Part shown: piece after piece, positions 33,167 to 41,388 of the stretch | How positions within the stretch are numbered: position 1 is the stretch's first letter | Layout of the letters: every line of letters begins with the position of its first letter | Source: Comamonas_C sp026954015 | Lineage (GTDB): Bacteria > Pseudomonadota > Gammaproteobacteria > Burkholderiales > Burkholderiaceae_C | Length of the DNA: 64,000 nucleotides | NCBI GenBank assembly: GCA_035063785.1 | Contig: JAPSFS010000003.1 | Location: 124,001 to 188,000, forward strand | Direction of reading: 5' to 3' | The notes under the pieces: model-generated | The model's database searches: none | What the model was told of the DNA's origin: nothing | What the model saw: only the letters and a program-made list of their open reading frames with translations | Program-made: the position numbers and the translations under genes

Positions 33167-34207
33167 ATGCACAAGCAACTCGTACTGGCCGCCGCGGCGG
33201 CGGCGCTGTTCCTGACTGGCTGCGAGACCACCGACATGCGCATGGGCGCACCTGAGGCCAAGACGGTGGCGACCGGGGCAGCGGCCGGCGGGAATGCCGA
33301 AAACGCCAATTCGCAGATGGAACATTGCCCCTCGCCGCTGGGCACCGTCTCGCTGGTGGAAAACCAGACTGCAGGCTGGTACACCATCGTGACGCAGCAG
33401 TACCGTCTGCCGCCGACATCGCAGCTGCTGCGCCTCATGATCCAGCAGTCCAACTGCTTCGTCGTCGTCGAGCGCGGCGCGGCCGGTATGGGTGCGATGA
33501 GCCGCGAGCGGGCGCTGATGCAGTCGGGCGAAATGCGCAGTGGCAGCAACATGGGCAAGGGCCAGATGGTCGCGTCCGACTACGGCATGTCGCCCGAGGT
33601 CATCTTCAACCAGAACGATGCGGGCGGCATGGGCGGCGCATTGGGCGGACGCGTGGGCGGGATCTTTGGCGCGCTGGCCGCCGGCACCAAGACGCGCGAG
33701 GCTTCCGTGATGCTGACGCTCGTGGACAACCGCTCCGGCGTGCAGGTAGCGGCGTCCGAGGGCAGCTCTTCCAAGACCGACTGGGGTGGCATGGGGGCGC
33801 TCTTCGGTGGCGCGGGTGGCGGTGCGCTCGGGGGCTACAGCAAGACGGCCGAAGGCAAGGTGATCTCGGCGGCGTTCATGGATGCCTACAACCAGATGGT
33901 CAAGGCGCTGCGCAACTACCGCGCGCAATCGGTGCAGGGCCAGGGCCTGGGCGGCGGCGGGCGGTTGGGCGTGGACGGCGCCGCGGCGCCTTCGCAGACC
34001 TCGGCGCCGGGCGCCGGCGGTGCTGCCATGATGTCGCTCAAGGCGGCGCAGCAGAAACTCAATGACCTGGGCTACCACGCGGGCACCCCCGACGGCGCGA
34101 TGGGGCGCAATACGCAGAACGCGCTGCGCGCCTTCCAGCAAGACCAGAACCTGCCGCAGACGGGGCGCCTGGACCGCGCGACCTCGCAGGCGCTGTCGGC
34201 CCAGTAA
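33167..34207 (+). CDS. Lipoprotein with CsgG-like domain and C-terminal peptidoglycan-binding domain
   Basis: A 346-residue lipoprotein: signal peptide and lipobox FLTGC place the lipidated cysteine at residue 19. Residues 50-260 resemble the CsgG/HfaB family (LMIQQSNCFVVVERG, then TREASVMLTLVDNRSGVQVAAS), interrupted by glycine-rich stretches such as GGMGGALGGRVGG. A linker (residues 275-300) leads to a PG_binding_1 domain: LKAAQQKLNDLGYHAG with DGAMGRNTQNALRAFQQDQ. CsgG proteins form secretion pores or envelope assembly factors; here it would be tied to peptidoglycan. A purine-rich GAGAGAGGA lies six bases before the ATG. Confidence 0.82.
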   Translation: MHKQLVLAAAAAALFLTGCETTDMRMGAPEAKTVATGAAAGGNAENANSQMEHCPSPLGTVSLVENQTAGWYTIVTQQYRLPPTSQLLRLMIQQSNCFVVVERGAAGMGAMSRERALMQSGEMRSGSNMGKGQMVASDYGMSPEVIFNQNDAGGMGGALGGRVGGIFGALAAGTKTREASVMLTLVDNRSGVQVAASEGSSSKTDWGGMGALFGGAGGGALGGYSKTAEGKVISAAFMDAYNQMVKALRNYRAQSVQGQGLGGGGRLGVDGAAAPSQTSAPGAGGAAMMSLKAAQQKLNDLGYHAGTPDGAMGRNTQNALRAFQQDQNLPQTGRLDRATSQALSAQ

Positions 34208-34234
34208 GCGCGTACCCGGCATCGACCGGCGTTG

Positions 34235-34969
34235 ATGCTCGCACGCCTGCCGTGGCCGCTGCCCGCGGCGCTCGCGTGGGCGCTGTGCTGGGCGGTGTAC
34301 CTGCTGGCGTTGCGGCTCGCCTTGTCGCCACTGAGCGCGATGCTGCTGGCCTGCGCGGTGGGCGCACTGGCCTGTCTTCCGGCGCGGCGCTGGTGGCGCC
34401 GCGCGCTGATCGCGCTCGGTTTTCCGTTGTCGCTGGCGCTCAGCGGGACGCAGCTGCTGCCGACCTGGGCCTGGCTGCTGCCGATGGCCATGCTGCTGCT
34501 GGTCTATCCCTTGCACACGTGGCGTGACGCGCCGCTCTTTCCCACGCCTGCCGGTGCCTTGGGTGGACTTGCCGCGGTGGCGTCGCTTGCGCCGGGGGCG
34601 GCGGTGCTCGATGGCGGCTGCGGCCTCGGCGCCGGGCTGCGCGCGCTGCGCACGGTTTATCCGCGGGCGCGATTGCATGGCGTCGAATGCAGTCCGCTGC
34701 TGGCGCTCGCGTGTCGGCTGCGCTGCCCATGGGCGCGGGTGTGGCGCGGGGATCTCTGGGCCGAGGACTGGCGTGACTACCAGATGGTCTATCTGTTCCA
34801 GCGGCCCGAGACCATGGCGCGTGCCGCGGCCAAGGCGCGCGCCGAAATGCTGCCCGGCACCTGGCTCGTGAGCCTGGCGTTCGCAGTGCCCGATTTGCCG
34901 GCGCATGCGCGTGTCGACACGGTCGCGCAGCGGCCCGTCTGGGTCTACGCGATCGGGCGCGACGTGTGA
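34235..34969 (+). CDS. Class I SAM-dependent methyltransferase with N-terminal membrane helices
   Basis: A 244-residue protein. About four hydrophobic segments fill residues 1-95, then a methyltransferase fold starts: VLDGGCGLGAGLRALRTVYP (motif I, near residue 125), LHGVECSPLLALACRLR (acidic end of strand 2), VWRGDLWAEDWRDYQMVYLF and LVSLAFAVPD. It is likely anchored in the inner membrane with the catalytic domain in the cytoplasm. The substrate is unknown. ATG 34235 directly follows an in-frame TTG. It lies 27 bases after the lipoprotein gene, possibly in one transcript. Confidence 0.75.
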   Translation: MLARLPWPLPAALAWALCWAVYLLALRLALSPLSAMLLACAVGALACLPARRWWRRALIALGFPLSLALSGTQLLPTWAWLLPMAMLLLVYPLHTWRDAPLFPTPAGALGGLAAVASLAPGAAVLDGGCGLGAGLRALRTVYPRARLHGVECSPLLALACRLRCPWARVWRGDLWAEDWRDYQMVYLFQRPETMARAAAKARAEMLPGTWLVSLAFAVPDLPAHARVDTVAQRPVWVYAIGRDV

Positions 34970-34996
34970 GCCGGGTCGAGCGCGCCTTGGGCGCGC

Positions 34997-35854
34997 TCAA
35001 CCGCGGAACCGGCTCGGCGGCTGGCCGAGCGCCGCGCGAAACATCGCGGTGAAAGCGCTCTCGCTCGCGTAACCGCAGGCCGCCGCCACCTCGCCGACGG
35101 GGGCGCCGCGCGCGAGCAGGGGCACGGCATGCGCAAGCGCCACCTGCTGGCGCCATTGCTGGTAGCGAATGCCGAGCTCCTCATGAAACAGCCGAGCTGC
35201 GGTGCGCTCGCTGATGCCTGCCTGGTGGGCACGCTCGGCCAGCGTGCGCCGCTCGCCCGGCGCGCGCAGCACCGTTTCGCACAGCATGCGCAGGCGCTTG
35301 TCGCCACCTTCAGGCGACGGTAGCGCGATGCCCAGCGCCAGTGTCGGCGCATGGGCGATTTCGTCCAGCATCACGCGCGCAAGCAATGTTTCTCGCTGGC
35401 GCCGGTCCGGTGCGCGCGCCGCATCGTCGAGTGCCGGTATGAGCGCGCGCAGCAAGGCGCTGACCGACACGAGCCGCGAGGTGCTCGCGTCGATCGGCAT
35501 CGCGCGGGCATCGGCGTAGACCGTCTGCATGTGGGTAGCCTCCAGCGCCGTGACCGCGTGCTGCACGGCGGGTGCAATCCAGAGGGCGCGCGAGGGCGGG
35601 ATGAGGTAGGCCGTTTGCGTTGCCCCCGCGGCCACGGTGGCTCGTACCAGCCCGGTGCGGCAGTACACGAGCTGGCCCCAGGGATGCATGTGGGCCTCGA
35701 AGTGCGTGTTGGGCCGGACCTCGCGCGTGCGCACCCGTACCGGCCGTGTGCGTGTGGGCGCGTACGGGCCGGTGTCGTCCAGCGGCAGCGACAGCGTGGG
35801 CTTGGCCTGGGGCATGGCGAAATGGCGGGAATTCGACGAAAGTTGGCTATCCAT
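34997..35854 (-). CDS. AraC-family transcriptional regulator
   Basis: A regulator of about 285 residues: an N-terminal cupin-like ligand domain (HFEAHMHPWGQLVYCRTGLV near residue 55) and a C-terminal AraC HTH pair (RTLAERAHQAGISERTAARLF and the second element GEVAAACGYASESAFTAMFRAALG). Such proteins activate or repress a neighbouring transporter. It is divergent from the MFS gene, which is its likely target. The start at 35854 is uncertain; ATG 35815 is an alternative 13 codons in. The very long open frame upstream is a shadow of the MFS gene. Confidence 0.87.
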   Translation of the reverse strand: MDSQLSSNSRHFAMPQAKPTLSLPLDDTGPYAPTRTRPVRVRTREVRPNTHFEAHMHPWGQLVYCRTGLVRATVAAGATQTAYLIPPSRALWIAPAVQHAVTALEATHMQTVYADARAMPIDASTSRLVSVSALLRALIPALDDAARAPDRRQRETLLARVMLDEIAHAPTLALGIALPSPEGGDKRLRMLCETVLRAPGERRTLAERAHQAGISERTAARLFHEELGIRYQQWRQQVALAHAVPLLARGAPVGEVAAACGYASESAFTAMFRAALGQPPSRFRG

Positions 35855-35893
35855 CGTAATGCGTAAACGCACGCTGCCCGATACCATGCCCGC

Positions 35894-37144
35894 ATGAACG
35901 CATCCACCGCCTCGGCACCACCGCCCACACCCGTCGCGTTGCAGCAGGACGCGCGGGTTATCGCGCTGGTTGGCACCGGCCACCTGATCAGCCACTACAG
36001 CCAGTTGTTGCTGGCGCCGTTGTTCCCGTGGCTCAAGACCGCGTTTGACGTGAGTTATGCGGAGCTGGGCTTCTTGATGACGGTGTTCTTCACCGTCTCG
36101 TGCATCGTGCAGGCGCTTTCCGGCTTCGTCGTCGACCGTTACGGTCCGCGGCCAGTGCTGTTTGGCGGCCTGGTGCTGCTGGCGCTGGCGGCCTTTGGTT
36201 TCGCGGCCAGCCAGAGCTTCTGGATGCTCGCGGCATTCTCTATCGTCGCAGGCACGGGCAACGGCGTGTTCCACCCGGTGGATTACACGTTGCTCAACCG
36301 CAAGGTGAGTTCGGCGCGCCTGGGCCACTCGTACAGCGTGCACGGCATCACCGGCAGCCTGGGCTGGGCGCTGGCACCCGCGATGCTGGTGCCGCTCACG
36401 GTCGCCTACTCCTGGCGTGTGGCGCTCATGGCCGCGGGCGTGCTGATCTGCGCGGTGCTGGCGCTGCTGGTCTGGCACCGCGCGGCGCTGCATTTGCCGA
36501 CCGCGCCCGCGCGGCAGGCACAGGAGGGCCAAGCGAGCGAAAGCACTTACGGCTTCCTTGCGATACCCGCCGTGTGGATGTGTTTCGCCTTCTTCTTTTT
36601 CTATGCTGCCGCGCTCAGCGTGGTGCAGACCTTCGCGCCGACGGCGGCCGGCCACCTGCATACGGTGACGCCCGAAGTGGTGGCGATGTGCCTCACGGTG
36701 TACATGCTCGCGGCTGCCGCCGGGATGGTGGCGGGCGGGTTCATGGTGGCCGACCCGGCGCGCTGCGAGCGCGTCGTGGGCATGGGGTTCGGCGCCGCAG
36801 CCGTGGTGGCGCTCATCGTCGGGTTTGCCGATCTGTCCGGGAGTGTGGTGCTCGTGATGTTTGCGGCCATGGGCTTTGCCACGGGCACGGCCGGGCCTTC
36901 GCGCGACATGCTCGTAAAACGCTCGACGCCGGCGAACGCCACGGGCCGCGTGTACGGTGTCGTCTACGCGGGCCTGGATATCGGCCAGGCGGTGATGCCG
37001 CTGTTCTTCGGCACGCTGATGGACCACGGCCAGTACCGCCTCGTGTGGCTGGGCCTGGCGTTCGTGCAGGGCGTTCTGATCGTGAGCGCCTTCAACGTCA
37101 GGCGCGTGCGCCGCACGGCAGCGCCGGTGGCGGCCGCGGTCTGA
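35894..37144 (+). CDS. MFS transporter
   Basis: A 416-residue inner-membrane transporter with twelve predicted helices and the MFS loop motif DRYGPRPVLFGG between helices 2 and 3. Motifs GHLISHYSQLLLAPLFP and GNGVFHPVDYTLLN resemble the fosmidomycin-resistance/drug-efflux branch. The substrate cannot be read from sequence; the divergent AraC gene suggests substrate-induced efflux. A -10-like GATACC lies eight bases before the ATG, hinting at another short leader. It is convergent with the cluster beginning at 37154. Confidence 0.87.
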   Translation: MNASTASAPPPTPVALQQDARVIALVGTGHLISHYSQLLLAPLFPWLKTAFDVSYAELGFLMTVFFTVSCIVQALSGFVVDRYGPRPVLFGGLVLLALAAFGFAASQSFWMLAAFSIVAGTGNGVFHPVDYTLLNRKVSSARLGHSYSVHGITGSLGWALAPAMLVPLTVAYSWRVALMAAGVLICAVLALLVWHRAALHLPTAPARQAQEGQASESTYGFLAIPAVWMCFAFFFFYAAALSVVQTFAPTAAGHLHTVTPEVVAMCLTVYMLAAAAGMVAGGFMVADPARCERVVGMGFGAAAVVALIVGFADLSGSVVLVMFAAMGFATGTAGPSRDMLVKRSTPANATGRVYGVVYAGLDIGQAVMPLFFGTLMDHGQYRLVWLGLAFVQGVLIVSAFNVRRVRRTAAPVAAAV

Positions 37145-37153
37145 AACAGCGCT

Positions 37154-38038
37154 TCAGACCACGCTGCGGTGCCGTTCGATGCAGGTGGCCAGGGTTTCGT
37201 CGCCACCGCGCTGCCACCAGTCGCGCTGCGAGAAGATCTCGACCTCGGCGTGGCCTGAATAGCCCGCCGCTTCCATCCAGCCGCGGATCTTCTTCAGCTC
37301 GATCACGCCATCGCCCATCATGCCGCGGTCGGACAGCAGGTCGCGCGTGGGGGTGAGCCAGTCGCACACGTGGTAGGCCAGCAGGCGCTCCTGGCCGGCG
37401 CGGGCGATCTGCTGCGCAAGCTTCGGGTCCCACCAGACGTGGTACACGTCCACCGCAACGCCCAGCGCACCGCTGCGCCCGGGGTCGAGCTCGTCGCACA
37501 CGTCCAGCGCCTGCTCCAGCGTGTTGATGCAGGCGCGGTCGGCCGCCTGCATGGGGTGCAGGGGTTCGATCGCCAGCGGCATGCCGACGCCGCGGGCGTA
37601 TTCCAGCGTGGCGGCGATGCCGTCCCGCACCTCGTCGCGCACGCGGGCGATGTCCTTGTGCGCCGCCCGCCCGTCCAGCGCACCGGGCAGCGAGCCGACC
37701 ACCAGCACCAGGCAGGGCGCGTCCAGGGTCTTGGCTTCGTCCACGGCGCGGCGGTTGTCATCGAGCGCGGCCTGCAGTCCGGCGCGGTCGGTGGCGGGGT
37801 AGAAGCCGCCGCGGCAGTAGCCCGACAGGCCCATGCCCAGCGCGCGCAGTTGCTGCGCGACCTGGTCCAGACCCACTGCGGCCACCTGGTCGCGCCAGGG
37901 GCTGATGGCGCCGATGCCCAGCGCGGCGCACTGGTCGATGATGTGGGTGAGCGGCACCTCGGCGCCGCGCTGGCGGCGCACGGTGGCGGTGTTGATCGAC
38001 AGGGCGTCGAGACTGGTCGAGAAGTCGCGCAGGGTCAT
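37154..38038 (-). CDS. Sugar-phosphate isomerase/epimerase-like TIM-barrel protein (distal gene of the catabolic cluster)
   Basis: A 294-residue xylose-isomerase-like TIM barrel (AP endonuclease 2 family). Metal-ligand candidates occur in AIEPLHPM, GVAVDVYHVWWDP, LLAYHVCDW and HAEVEIFSQRDWW, one per barrel strand as in the family; these enzymes move carbonyls or invert centres on sugars with a divalent metal. It is the last gene of the minus-strand cluster, 17 bases after the DapA-like gene. The specific substrate is unknown; a second, different family member is encoded at 44040. Confidence 0.83.
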   Translation of the reverse strand: MTLRDFSTSLDALSINTATVRRQRGAEVPLTHIIDQCAALGIGAISPWRDQVAAVGLDQVAQQLRALGMGLSGYCRGGFYPATDRAGLQAALDDNRRAVDEAKTLDAPCLVLVVGSLPGALDGRAAHKDIARVRDEVRDGIAATLEYARGVGMPLAIEPLHPMQAADRACINTLEQALDVCDELDPGRSGALGVAVDVYHVWWDPKLAQQIARAGQERLLAYHVCDWLTPTRDLLSDRGMMGDGVIELKKIRGWMEAAGYSGHAEVEIFSQRDWWQRGGDETLATCIERHRSVV

Positions 38039-38055
38039 GGCGGGGGCTTTCGGGT

Positions 38056-39114
38056 TCAGGCCAGCCAGCGTTCGCGGTGGGTCGCCACGAAAGCATCGTC
38101 GTGCAGATGGGGATAGGCGGCGTGCACGCGGGTCAGCTCCTCGGCCTGGCCGGGGCTCAGGCCTTCGTGCGGGTTGAGGCACCAGGTGCCGGCCAGCAGG
38201 CCCTGGCGGCGCAGCACCTCGTGGCAGCCGGCAATGCAGCCGTGGAAGTCGTGGGCCACGTCGAACAGGGCCGCGTTGCAGTCGGTGACCTGGCTGTCGA
38301 GCGCCAGCAGCTCGGCCGGGATCGGCCCGGCCGCGACGGCCGCCTGGATGCGCTGGAACAGCTCGACCGCGCGCCGCGTGCCCACGCTCCAGTGGCCCAG
38401 CAGGCCGCCACGGATGCGCAGGGTGACCGTCTCCTGGCCGCGGCGCAGCGCGAAAGGTGCGAGCAGGTCCAGCACGATGTGGTCGTCGTTGCCGGTGTAC
38501 AGCGCAATGCGCTCCTCGGCGCCGGCTTCCACCACGCCGCGCAGCACGTCGAGCGTGCGGTAGCGGTTGAATGGCGCCATCTTGATGGCCAGGACCCGGT
38601 CGATGGCGGCAAAGCGGCGCCAGAAGGACGTCGGCAGGTGCAGGCCACCCACGGCGGGCTGAAGGTAGAAGCCGATCAGGGGCAGGGCCTCGGCCACGGC
38701 CTGGCAATGCGCGATCAGCGCGTCCTCGTCCTGGCCGCGCAGCGCCGCCAGGCTCAGCAGGCCCGCGTGGTAGCCCAGCTCGCGCGCCGTGCGCGCCTCG
38801 CCCAGCGCCTGCGCGGTGGGGCCCGACAGCCCCGCGATCATCACCAGGGGGCGCGAGCCGCCCAGCGGCTGCCAACGCCGCGCCTCGTGCATGGCCAGCT
38901 CGAGCACCGGGCGGTACAGGCCGCGCTCACGGATCGCGAACTGGGTCGAGTGCACGCCCACGGCCAGGCCGCCGGCGCCGGCGTCCAGGTAGTAGCGCGT
39001 CAGCGCACGCTGGCGCCGCTCGTCGAGCCGGCGCTCGGCATCCAGCGCCAGCAGGTGCGCCGGGATCACGGTGCCCTGGTGCAGCAGGGCCAGGGCCGGG
39101 TCAGTAGTGGCCAT
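38056..39114 (-). CDS. DapA-like (dihydrodipicolinate synthase family) aldolase
   Basis: A 352-residue TIM barrel related to DHDPS and N-acetylneuraminate lyase, somewhat longer than the usual 290-310. Schiff-base lysine candidate: VLAIKMAPFNRYRTLD near residue 180; the pyruvate-binding tyrosine candidate is in IGFYLQPAVGG. The usual GxxGE motif reads AGLSG, so the keto-acid pocket is not typical. Members of this type in sugar-acid clusters cleave 2-keto-3-deoxy acids to pyruvate plus an aldehyde. It overlaps the NAD-epimerase gene by 14 bases, so the two are co-translated. Confidence 0.82.
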   Translation of the reverse strand: MATTDPALALLHQGTVIPAHLLALDAERRLDERRQRALTRYYLDAGAGGLAVGVHSTQFAIRERGLYRPVLELAMHEARRWQPLGGSRPLVMIAGLSGPTAQALGEARTARELGYHAGLLSLAALRGQDEDALIAHCQAVAEALPLIGFYLQPAVGGLHLPTSFWRRFAAIDRVLAIKMAPFNRYRTLDVLRGVVEAGAEERIALYTGNDDHIVLDLLAPFALRRGQETVTLRIRGGLLGHWSVGTRRAVELFQRIQAAVAAGPIPAELLALDSQVTDCNAALFDVAHDFHGCIAGCHEVLRRQGLLAGTWCLNPHEGLSPGQAEELTRVHAAYPHLHDDAFVATHRERWLA

Positions 39115-40129
39115 CGCGCGCCTCGAAATGCGTGGGCTTGTTCAGGCTGGCCTGGCCGCGCTGCACCCAGTCGGCGGTCCAGTCGAGCATGCGCTCGAGG
39201 CCTGCTTGCGGCGGGCCGAACAGCTCGAACGCGCGGTGGCAGTCCACCAGCCAGGCGGTGCTGGCCTCCTGGCCGGTGAAGCGTGCCGTGCACCCAAGGC
39301 GCCGGGCCAGGCCCTGCGCCGCCGCGCGGATGGAGATGGCCGGGCCACTCAGGTTCAGCGGCGTGGTCGGTGCGGTGCAATGCGCCAGCGCACGCAGAAT
39401 CCAGTCGTTGGCCTCGCCCTGCCAGATGATGTTGGCGTGGCCCATGCCCACGTCGATGGGCTCGCCCGCGAGCAGCTTCTGCGCCAGGTCGTGCAGCACG
39501 CCGTAGCGCATGTCGATGGCGTAGGACAGGCGGATCAGTCGCCCCGAAGTGCCGAGCGCGTGCGAGAAGTGCTGCAGCAGGCGCTCGCGCGCCACGCAGG
39601 AGTTGGCGTACTCGCCCGGCGGCGTGGGTGCGAGCTCCTCGGGCGCGCCCGGCCCGTGCACATCGACGAAGGGATAGACGCAGGCGGTGGAAAAGGCCAC
39701 GATGCGCGCCGCGGCAAAGCGCTCGGCCACCAGCGCGGGCAGGTAGGCATTCATCGCCCAGGTGAGCCATTCGCTGCCGGCCGAGCCGAACTTGCGCCCC
39801 GCCATGAAGACGATGTTGGGCGCGTCGGGCAGGCCGGCCAGGGCCTCGCGCGAGAGCAGATCGGCGGTGATGCATTCGATGCCCTGGGCCTCGAGCCGCT
39901 GGCGCAGACCGGGTTCGGAAAAGCGCGCCACGCCGATCACGCGGCGGCCGGGGTCGGCGCGCTTGGCCATGCGCGCCAGGGTCGGGCCCATCTTGCCGCC
40001 CACGCCCAGCACCATCAGGTCGCCCGGCACGCGCGCCAGTGCGTCGACCAGCGCGGGCGAGGGGGTGGACAGCAGCGCCTCCAGCGCCTCGACGTCGGCA
40101 ATGCGATCGGGCAGGTCGGTCGTGTTCAT
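39101..40129 (-). CDS. NAD(P)-dependent epimerase/dehydratase-like protein
   Basis: A 342-residue Rossmann protein. The nucleotide motif VLGVGGKMGPTLARMA is at residues 41-56, and the strand region IVAFSTACVYPFVDVHG matches extended short-chain dehydrogenases. Where a YxxxK dyad is expected the sequence reads GEYANSCVARE: the tyrosine is there but the lysine is not, so catalysis may be altered. It would oxidise, reduce or epimerise a sugar acid with NAD(P). It shares an ATGA overlap with the DUF993 gene upstream and overlaps the aldolase gene downstream. Confidence 0.83.
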   Translation of the reverse strand: MNTTDLPDRIADVEALEALLSTPSPALVDALARVPGDLMVLGVGGKMGPTLARMAKRADPGRRVIGVARFSEPGLRQRLEAQGIECITADLLSREALAGLPDAPNIVFMAGRKFGSAGSEWLTWAMNAYLPALVAERFAAARIVAFSTACVYPFVDVHGPGAPEELAPTPPGEYANSCVARERLLQHFSHALGTSGRLIRLSYAIDMRYGVLHDLAQKLLAGEPIDVGMGHANIIWQGEANDWILRALAHCTAPTTPLNLSGPAISIRAAAQGLARRLGCTARFTGQEASTAWLVDCHRAFELFGPPQAGLERMLDWTADWVQRGQASLNKPTHFEARDGHY

Positions 40130-41313
40130 GCTTGAACTCCGTAGACGGCCAGCAGGCTCTTCATGCGCGCCACGGCCAGCTCGGGCTGCTCCAGCAGGTC
40201 GGCCGCGTCTGCCAGGCGCAGCAGCTCGGCCAGGTGCTGCAGCGAGCGCGTGCTCTGCTGCCCGCCCACCATCGTGAAGTGCGACTGGTGGCCGTTCAGC
40301 CAGGCCATGAACACCACGCCGGTCTTGTAAAAGCGCGTGGGCGCCTGGAAGATGTGGCGCGACAGCGCCACCGTGGGGCCGAGGATGGCGTGAAAGCGCG
40401 CCGTATCGCCCTGCGCCAGTGCGCTCAGCGCCGCGCTGGCGGCCGGCGCGATGGCATCGAAGATGCCCAGCAGCGCGTCGCTGTGCCGCTGCATGGGCGG
40501 GCCGCCGAAGTCGTCGCCGGCGATGAGCTCGGCGTAGTTGAAGTCATCGCCGGTGTACATGCGCACGCCCGGCGGCAGGCGCCGGCGCATGGCGATCTCC
40601 TTGTCCTTGTCGAGCAGCGAGATCTTGATGCCGTCCACCTTGTCCGCGTGCGCCGCGATGATGGAAAGCGCCGTGTCCATCGCGGCGTCCAGGTCGCGCG
40701 TGCCCCAGTAGCCGGCGAGCGCCGGGTCGAACATGTCGCCCAGCCAGTGCAGGATGACGGGGTGCCTGGCCTGGCTCAGCACGCGCCCGTACACGCGCTC
40801 GTAATCGGCCGGCCCCCGGGCCACGCGCGCCAGCGCCCGGCTGGCCATGACGATGAGCTTGCCGCCGAGCTTCTCGATGGCCTGCATCTGCTCCTCGTAG
40901 CCGCGGATCACGTCGTCCACGCTTTTCACCGCGTCGATGTCCAGGTGGTCGGTGCCGCAGCCGCTGGCAACCAGCGCGCCCGGCACGTCCCGGGCCGCGT
41001 CGAGCGAGCGGCGGATCAGTTCGAGCGAGGTCGGCCAGTCGAGGCCCATGCCGCGCTGGGCGGTGTCCATGGCCTCGGCCACACCCAGGCCCAGCGACCA
41101 CAGGCGGCGGCGGTAGGCGATGGTTGCGTCCCAGTCCACCGCGGCGGTGAGCCAGGGGTCGCCGCCCGCCAGCGGGTCGGCCACGACGTGGGCAGCGGAA
41201 TAGGCGATGCGGTTGAAGCGCGCGCCCGCCGCGGGCCGCTCGGGCGGCTGGCCGCGCAGGGTGTAGGGGGCGAGCCCGCCGGCCGTCGTGGGTAGCTGCA
41301 GGGTCAGGGCCAT
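40126..41313 (-). CDS. DUF993 family protein
   Basis: A 395-residue protein covering the DUF993 family over its whole length. Visible blocks: RIAYSAAHVVADPLA, VDWDATIAYRRRLWSLGLGVAEAMDTAQRGMG, DKVDGIKISLLDKDKEIAMRRRLP and MYTGDDFNYAELIAGD. The alternating strand-helix pattern and the KISLLD strand suggest a TIM barrel of the aldolase type, but no biochemical function is established as far as I know. GGAG lies about nine bases before the ATG at 41313. It sits between the dehydrogenase and epimerase genes of the cluster, so it probably acts on an oxidised sugar-acid intermediate. Confidence 0.85.
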   Translation of the reverse strand: MALTLQLPTTAGGLAPYTLRGQPPERPAAGARFNRIAYSAAHVVADPLAGGDPWLTAAVDWDATIAYRRRLWSLGLGVAEAMDTAQRGMGLDWPTSLELIRRSLDAARDVPGALVASGCGTDHLDIDAVKSVDDVIRGYEEQMQAIEKLGGKLIVMASRALARVARGPADYERVYGRVLSQARHPVILHWLGDMFDPALAGYWGTRDLDAAMDTALSIIAAHADKVDGIKISLLDKDKEIAMRRRLPPGVRMYTGDDFNYAELIAGDDFGGPPMQRHSDALLGIFDAIAPAASAALSALAQGDTARFHAILGPTVALSRHIFQAPTRFYKTGVVFMAWLNGHQSHFTMVGGQQSTRSLQHLAELLRLADAADLLEQPELAVARMKSLLAVYGVQA

Positions 41314-41340
41314 GGGAAACGACTCCGCGAAAATTACAAG

Positions 41341-41388
41341 GAAAATCGGGCTCCAGCGCTTGATGGGCAAGCGCCAGCAGCTATCAAA
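41341..41388 (+). repeat. Dispersed hairpin repeat inside the catabolic cluster
   Basis: AATCGGGCTCCAGCGCTT, a seven-base loop, AAGCGCCAGCAGCTATCAAA: a complete copy. It lies between the DUF993 and Gfo/Idh/MocA genes, and its tail supplies the stop codon of the latter (TGA on the minus strand at 41384-41386). Confidence 0.7.

Noticed and set aside
32105..34906. A 933-codon minus-strand frame across parB, the lipoprotein and the methyltransferase
   Set aside because: It is antisense to three well-supported genes, rich in His, Arg and Gln in the pattern of GC-rich complement strands, and matches no family.
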